Below the pieces are notes generated by a model that had not been told where the DNA came from, ran no database searches, and worked only from the letters and a program-made list of their open reading frames with translations. A program made the position numbers and the translations under genes. This document shows, piece after piece, positions 60,023 through 64,000 of a stretch of 64,000 nt of DNA (its first letter is position 1; every line of letters begins with the position of its first letter). Origin of the DNA: Utricularia gibba (Eukaryota > Streptophyta > Magnoliopsida > Lamiales > Lentibulariaceae); contig CM007992.1 of NCBI GenBank assembly GCA_002189035.1, positions 3,100,001 to 3,164,000 of the forward strand, in the 5' to 3' direction.

Positions 60023-62925
60023 TCAGATTCCCAGAATGGTCCGAATCTGGCTCCCTGGCTCCATTTGTGCCCTGTAAATGACTTCATATGAGTCTGCAAT
60101 GGACTTGACATCCTCTGGGCAAGTGGCAGCCATGACCGCTATTCGACTTCCTTGAGAGCATCATGGACAAGGATCACCTTGAGTGAAATTCCGCATCCTT
60201 TCAGTATTGCTTCCAGTTCTGTCTCAATGAGACCTTGTAGGTGGTTTTCTGTCATGGAGTCGAGCTCGACGACGTGCTCAGATGCAATCTCGTGCCCAAG
60301 TAGTGGTCGTCGAATGGCACCATAAGCAGATGATGTGAAATATCCTTGACGGGGTTTCACGCGTTTGTGAGTGAACCTACAACTTTTAAAACTTCTGAAG
60401 CAGAGGAACGATTTTAACTTGGGCAGATTATGTACCTGTGGAGAAAGCGTGGAATTGCCATAATCAAAAACAGCATCTATGGATGACCTACTGAGCTGAG
60501 CAGTATTTGGGCAAGTTCTGTTCCTCCTAGATACCTGACCTGCTCCCTTTCACTTGTGCGCCTCTGCTGCTTCGGCACATATCTAGTAACACAATCAAGG
60601 TGAGTGCTGGATGCAAAAGATGTCTACTAATCCTTTACAAGATTTTGATGTATGTTACATATGGTATGATGATATGTGATAGCAGATGAATTTCATAGAA
60701 AAAGGTTGAAACAAATGAATCATGTTCTTGATTAAAAGTGCAACAGAAGTAAGGTGCATAAGATTTTAAGAAAGGGAACCTGCATAATAGGATCCAGCAG
60801 AGTGGATATGATTGGTTCAAACGCTGGCTTCCTTGGGGATATGGCAACTATCATATTTTCATAAGCCTCGATAAGTCCAAGGGTCATGGATACTCCCTCC
60901 TTCAATGCTGTAGATGGAGAAAGATCCGCAGCAACTAATGGAGGATATCGTATAAGCTTCTCCCCACGAGTTCTCAGCATATCAAAAAAGGTTTTTCAAG
61001 CAGTATCTTTGAGGCTCAAAGTGTGTTCCACAGAACTGTATCGCTTCCAAGATTAGATATATGTCAGCGACATATGAGATGGCTCAATCAAATCATCAAA
61101 AGGACTGATTAACTCACATTGTGGCTGTAGAACTCCAGAGTATTAGAAAGTTTATATGAGATAATGAAATTAGGTTGTGACAAACTCGTTCCACTCGAAT
61201 TTTTAATGGCCGGCAAACCCCCTAAAGATCCTGCAAGAACAAATATTAACTCAGGATCTTCTTTGCGATCATCATGCTCTGGCATTTAAAAAATCCATTG
61301 GCTATAGCGCCAGTTTCAGTATTAGAATCTGCGTAAAGAATGGCAAGAACCAGTTCTCTTTTTCAGATGCCAATGCCATCAATAGAGTATCGGGGTAAAA
61401 ATTGAACATCTTGTGAGAAAAAAATGAATAGAAAAAAAAAACCTTATGCAGCCATCCCAGCGTCTCAACAACATATCTCAAAGGGTCATGAGCATGAACT
61501 TCAATAGGCCTAGGCAACCCACCAGGACATCCGCCGGGTCAGGGCACCAATAGATCTTCTTAAGAGAGTATTGTGCCTCATATTCGCTACCTGAACATCA
61601 AAGAAAGTACATACAAGAGAATTAAATAATGTGCTCCCAGTAAATTTACTGGTTTGCGAAGCTTATGCTAAACTACCTCTTTAGCGGAGTACTTGAAGAG
61701 AACTGGTCTTGCCATGAGCCATCGGACACCAGTTTTTAAGAGTTCATTGACATTAGGATTATCTATCATGATCACCAAGCCTCGCACACTCATCTTGTAC
61801 CCACCTAGACACATAAGCAGAATGTCAAAAATCATCAAAATTACACTGTATAAAAATCACTTTAGGGTTACCACGAAAACCATTCTATTAATGAAACAGG
61901 AAATTCACCTGCAAAGCCTCTCATATCCATTACAAACCAGCCCGCTGCATAAAGACCTTTTTCTAATGAATTACATGATTTTTTTTATCCCGGTTCTAGC
62001 ATCAGTGATAGTTCAATATTTCCCTAGATTATGTTAGTTGCTAACCATAGAGTATTCGAACAATAAGTGGCTTGCCAGAAAAACATACTGCAAGATAATA
62101 ATGATGAATCTGGTGTTGTGTCCTTGGGATTACATTACAATTAGCATGGATGCCATGAACATGATGAAGCGCCTTGGAAAAGGTTTTCACTCATGTCTTC
62201 CTCCCGCAAAGCATTTATCTAAAAAAAAAAAAGACCACCAGCACGTAAGCATCATATTGAAATGACTGGCAACGAGCTGATGGAAAAGGAAACAGTAAAA
62301 AAATGAAAATTTGAGCGTCATACGCAGCACCTCATGATTAGAAAGCTGATAGTCCAGGAGAAATCATGAAACTATTCCTTGTCTCTCCGTGGTGGTTTCA
62401 AGCCCTTGTTTGAGCCTCTCTGTGGTGCTGCTAATATCACCAGTGGTTGCGTTACATTCACCTAAAACTTTCGCAATCCTGCAATATAAATTTTTGAGGA
62501 TGCAGTGTACTAATCATAATTGTAAGTAGTGCAAGCAAAAACAATAAATAGTTGATCCGATGTAATTAGAACGAATCCACTACATAACATTAGGCAAACC
62601 AAGGGGAAAAAGATGCAGTTAAACAGAAGAGAACAGGGTGCATACATATCACAGCTTGCTACAAGAGCGTTAACCTCTTCCTCAAGGTTATCCAACGCCA
62701 AAAAACCGATAAAAATTCCTAACCGTTACTCCACAACCTAATTTCAATTGCGAACCGCACCAAAATGCTTAGTCAATGCACCTGTAGTGCAGAAGAAGAC
62801 GCATCGGGAATACCTCATTTACGGATTGACCACCTTTCTCGACAGGGATCGCAGATTGCGGCGAGCATCAACGTAGTTCTCCGATTAGAACGTCGAGAGC
62901 GTACTGAGCGACGCTAGCAGAATTA
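60023..62925 (-). pseudogene. COG6: COG6 (conserved oligomeric Golgi complex subunit 6), unprocessed pseudogene
   Basis: COG6 is part of the Golgi tethering complex for retrograde vesicles. About twelve exon-like blocks in the right order remain with intron positions: SLSTLSTF...DARRNLRS (62795-62925), ALDNLEEEVNALVASCD (62650-62703), TTGDISSTTERLKQGLETTT (62361-62480), REEDMSENLF (near 62200), ARPVLFKYSAKE (near 61690), [18 protein letters not shown] (61450-61545), ALASEKE (61360), SYKLSNTLEFYS (61130), RTRGEKLIRYPPLVAADLSP (60870-60985), CAEAAEAHK (60570), RRPLLGHEIASEHV (60250-60320), QIRTILGI with stop at 60023. Nonsense codons lie at 62885-62887 (TAA), 62364-62366 (TGA) and 60550-60552 (TGA). 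Several frameshifts exist (for example a GA insertion near 61358 and others near 61535, 61760 and 62190). The 5' exon is truncated. Confidence 0.92.
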
Positions 62926-63296
62926 GTCCACATTATTAAAAAAAAGAAAATAATATAAATATCTACCTTCATTTTTCAAGAGTGTGTGCAGTGTGCTGCA
63001 TTGACTACTCTCACTTTTTGTTAGAGAAATTTAACACAAATCAGAATTTATCATATATTTAATTCATATATATAAATTACTACATACCTTAGGATAAAAT
63101 TATATATCCTCGTATCTATGTCGCCCTTCTTAATTACGACAATCTTCATCATAAACTCAACATCATTTCCCACTCGTTCAAGTGAATCAGAAAGTTGTTT
63201 GGACCAATCACAAACGTCAATATTAAGAGCTTAACTACATACATACCATTCAAATATTTAAATTTCTATTGTTAACTATCAAACGTTATATATAAA

Positions 63297-63347
<51 letters not shown>

Positions 63348-63380
63348 AATTTGGTATATCATATTTAAATATATTAATGA
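62926..63380. other. Intergenic with TA microsatellite
   Basis: AT-rich DNA upstream of the COG6 relic. 63290-63345 is a nearly pure (TA)n tract of about 50 bases. No gene is seen. Confidence 0.7.
63290..63345. repeat. (TA)n microsatellite
   Basis: Long uninterrupted TA dinucleotide run between ATGAATATA and CTAATTTGG. Similar shorter tracts lie in 16100-18350. Confidence 0.95.
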
Positions 63381-63389
63381 CCTACTATT

Positions 63390-63929
63390 CAAGCTGGGCA
63401 CGGGTCCGACTCGACCCGCCGAGTAAAAAATGAAATGTCTGACTCGGTGGACACGGGTTGACGAGTTGGACAGCTTGACTCGTCCCAGGTCACGAGTTGA
63501 CACTACAATGATATGTTTACGGTGCCTGGAGAATATTGAAATCAGTATCTTCTAGACATTACAATTGCATGTTTGCGATACCTAGAGAATATTGAAGCAA
63601 CTGTCTTCCAAGCGCTACAATTATATGTTTGCGCAGTCTTAAGAACAATGAAGCTAATGTCTTCCAAGCACTATAATTGTATGTTTGCGATGACTGAAGA
63701 ACATTGAAGCCAATGTCTTCCAAATATTGTAATGGTATGTTTGCGATGCCTGAAAATATTGAAACTAGTGTTTTATAGAACTATTTTGGTTGACCCGCCG
63801 GGTCAACTTGTACCCATGCACAATCAACCCGTCCCGTACCCATTTTTGAAAATTACGGGTAACGGGTCGGACCCGTCACGAGTCAACCCACCGGATACAC
63901 GGGTCAACCCATATCTATACCCAGCTCTA
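63390..63929. mobile_element. Non-autonomous DNA transposon (hAT-like) with TIRs and 8-9 bp target-site duplication
   Basis: The element begins CAAGCTGGGCACGGGT and ends ACCCAGCTCTA, so the ends are inverted repeats (AGCTGGG at both termini, with GGGT/ACCC-rich subterminal sequence on each side). CCTACTATT flanks it at 63381-63389 and 63930-63938, an 8-9 base duplication fitting hAT (8) or possibly Mutator-like (9) insertion. It has no transposase ORF. Its core is a five-unit tandem repeat. GGGTCGGACCCG-type subterminal repeats are common in plant hAT MITEs. Confidence 0.85.
63500..63778 (+). repeat. 56-bp tandem repeat, about five copies, inside the transposon
   Basis: Units anchored on ACAATNNTATGTTTNCG start near 63505, 63561, 63617, 63673 and 63729, a regular 56-base period, each carrying GAANATTGAA and GTCTTCCAA-like sequence with several mismatches between units. 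It lies wholly between the GC-rich subterminal regions of the element. Confidence 0.88.
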
Positions 63930-64000
63930 CCTACTATTAAACGACTTGTAACCACTAAAGACCATACCTGGTTGTGGCATTTCATTGAACACCTATAAGA

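Noticed and set aside
1-64000. An operon-like or defence-type system
   Set aside because: Genes are monocistronic, intron-bearing plant genes with unrelated roles; no bacterial, phage or plasmid signal was seen.

Overview
The window is nuclear DNA of a flowering plant, almost certainly a eudicot. The evidence is many-exon genes with short GT-AG introns, AT-rich intergenic DNA, and only plant gene families (glutamate-receptor-like channels, BREVIS RADIX, UGT85, PPR, RUS, WAT1-related). The species cannot be fixed from the sequence. I placed exons by matching translated blocks to family memory and checking GT/AG borders and phase; no alignment program was run.

Left third (1-22.3 kb): the 5' half of a LACS4-type acyl-CoA synthetase leaves the left edge on the minus strand. 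Next comes a tandem segmental duplication of [OXA1 - tRNA-Ala - small unknown gene], unit 1 at about 3.05-9.58 kb and unit 2 at about 10.0-15.2 kb. Unit 1 has decayed: the OXA1 copy is frameshifted and its last coding exon has become a 15-copy, 78-bp minisatellite; the tRNA has lost its D-arm; the small gene has a dead splice donor and a deletion. Unit 2 keeps an intact tRNA, an intact small gene and a nearly intact OXA1. At the junction lies a 53-bp patch that is almost identical to the UGT85 gene 11.5 kb away. A 5-kb AT-rich stretch holding a 1.65-kb tandem repeat and a foldback element precedes that UGT gene (20.7-22.3 kb).

Middle (23.7-46.8 kb): a BREVIS RADIX gene (+), a PMT20/21-type putative methyltransferase (-), then three tandem clade-II-like glutamate receptor genes (-). 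GLR-A has a cytosolic tail made of eleven 15-residue repeats. GLR-B and GLR-C lie in two 5.6-kb tandem units; GLR-C carries a one-base frameshift, and a MITE sits in the GLR-B 3' flank with an empty site in the GLR-C flank.

Right third (47.9-64 kb): a mitochondrial-type PPR gene (+) convergent with a polyamine/LAT transporter (-), an ACBP6-type acyl-CoA-binding protein (+), RUS1 (+), a WAT1-related transporter (-), an unprocessed COG6 pseudogene (-), and a 540-bp non-autonomous DNA transposon with target-site duplication near the right edge.

From memory, BRX, PMT20, PUT, ACBP6 and COG6 lie in the same order on Arabidopsis chromosome 1 (around At1g31780-At1g31880), so the backbone from 23.7 to 63 kb looks like an old collinear block into which the GLR array and other genes were placed. 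The genes do not form one pathway. Several otherwise good genes (PMT, RUS1, OXA1 copy 2, GLR-C) are broken only by single missing bases, and adding one base back gives family-typical lengths. This suggests either residual assembly errors or recent mutation, and should be settled before any of them is called a pseudogene.
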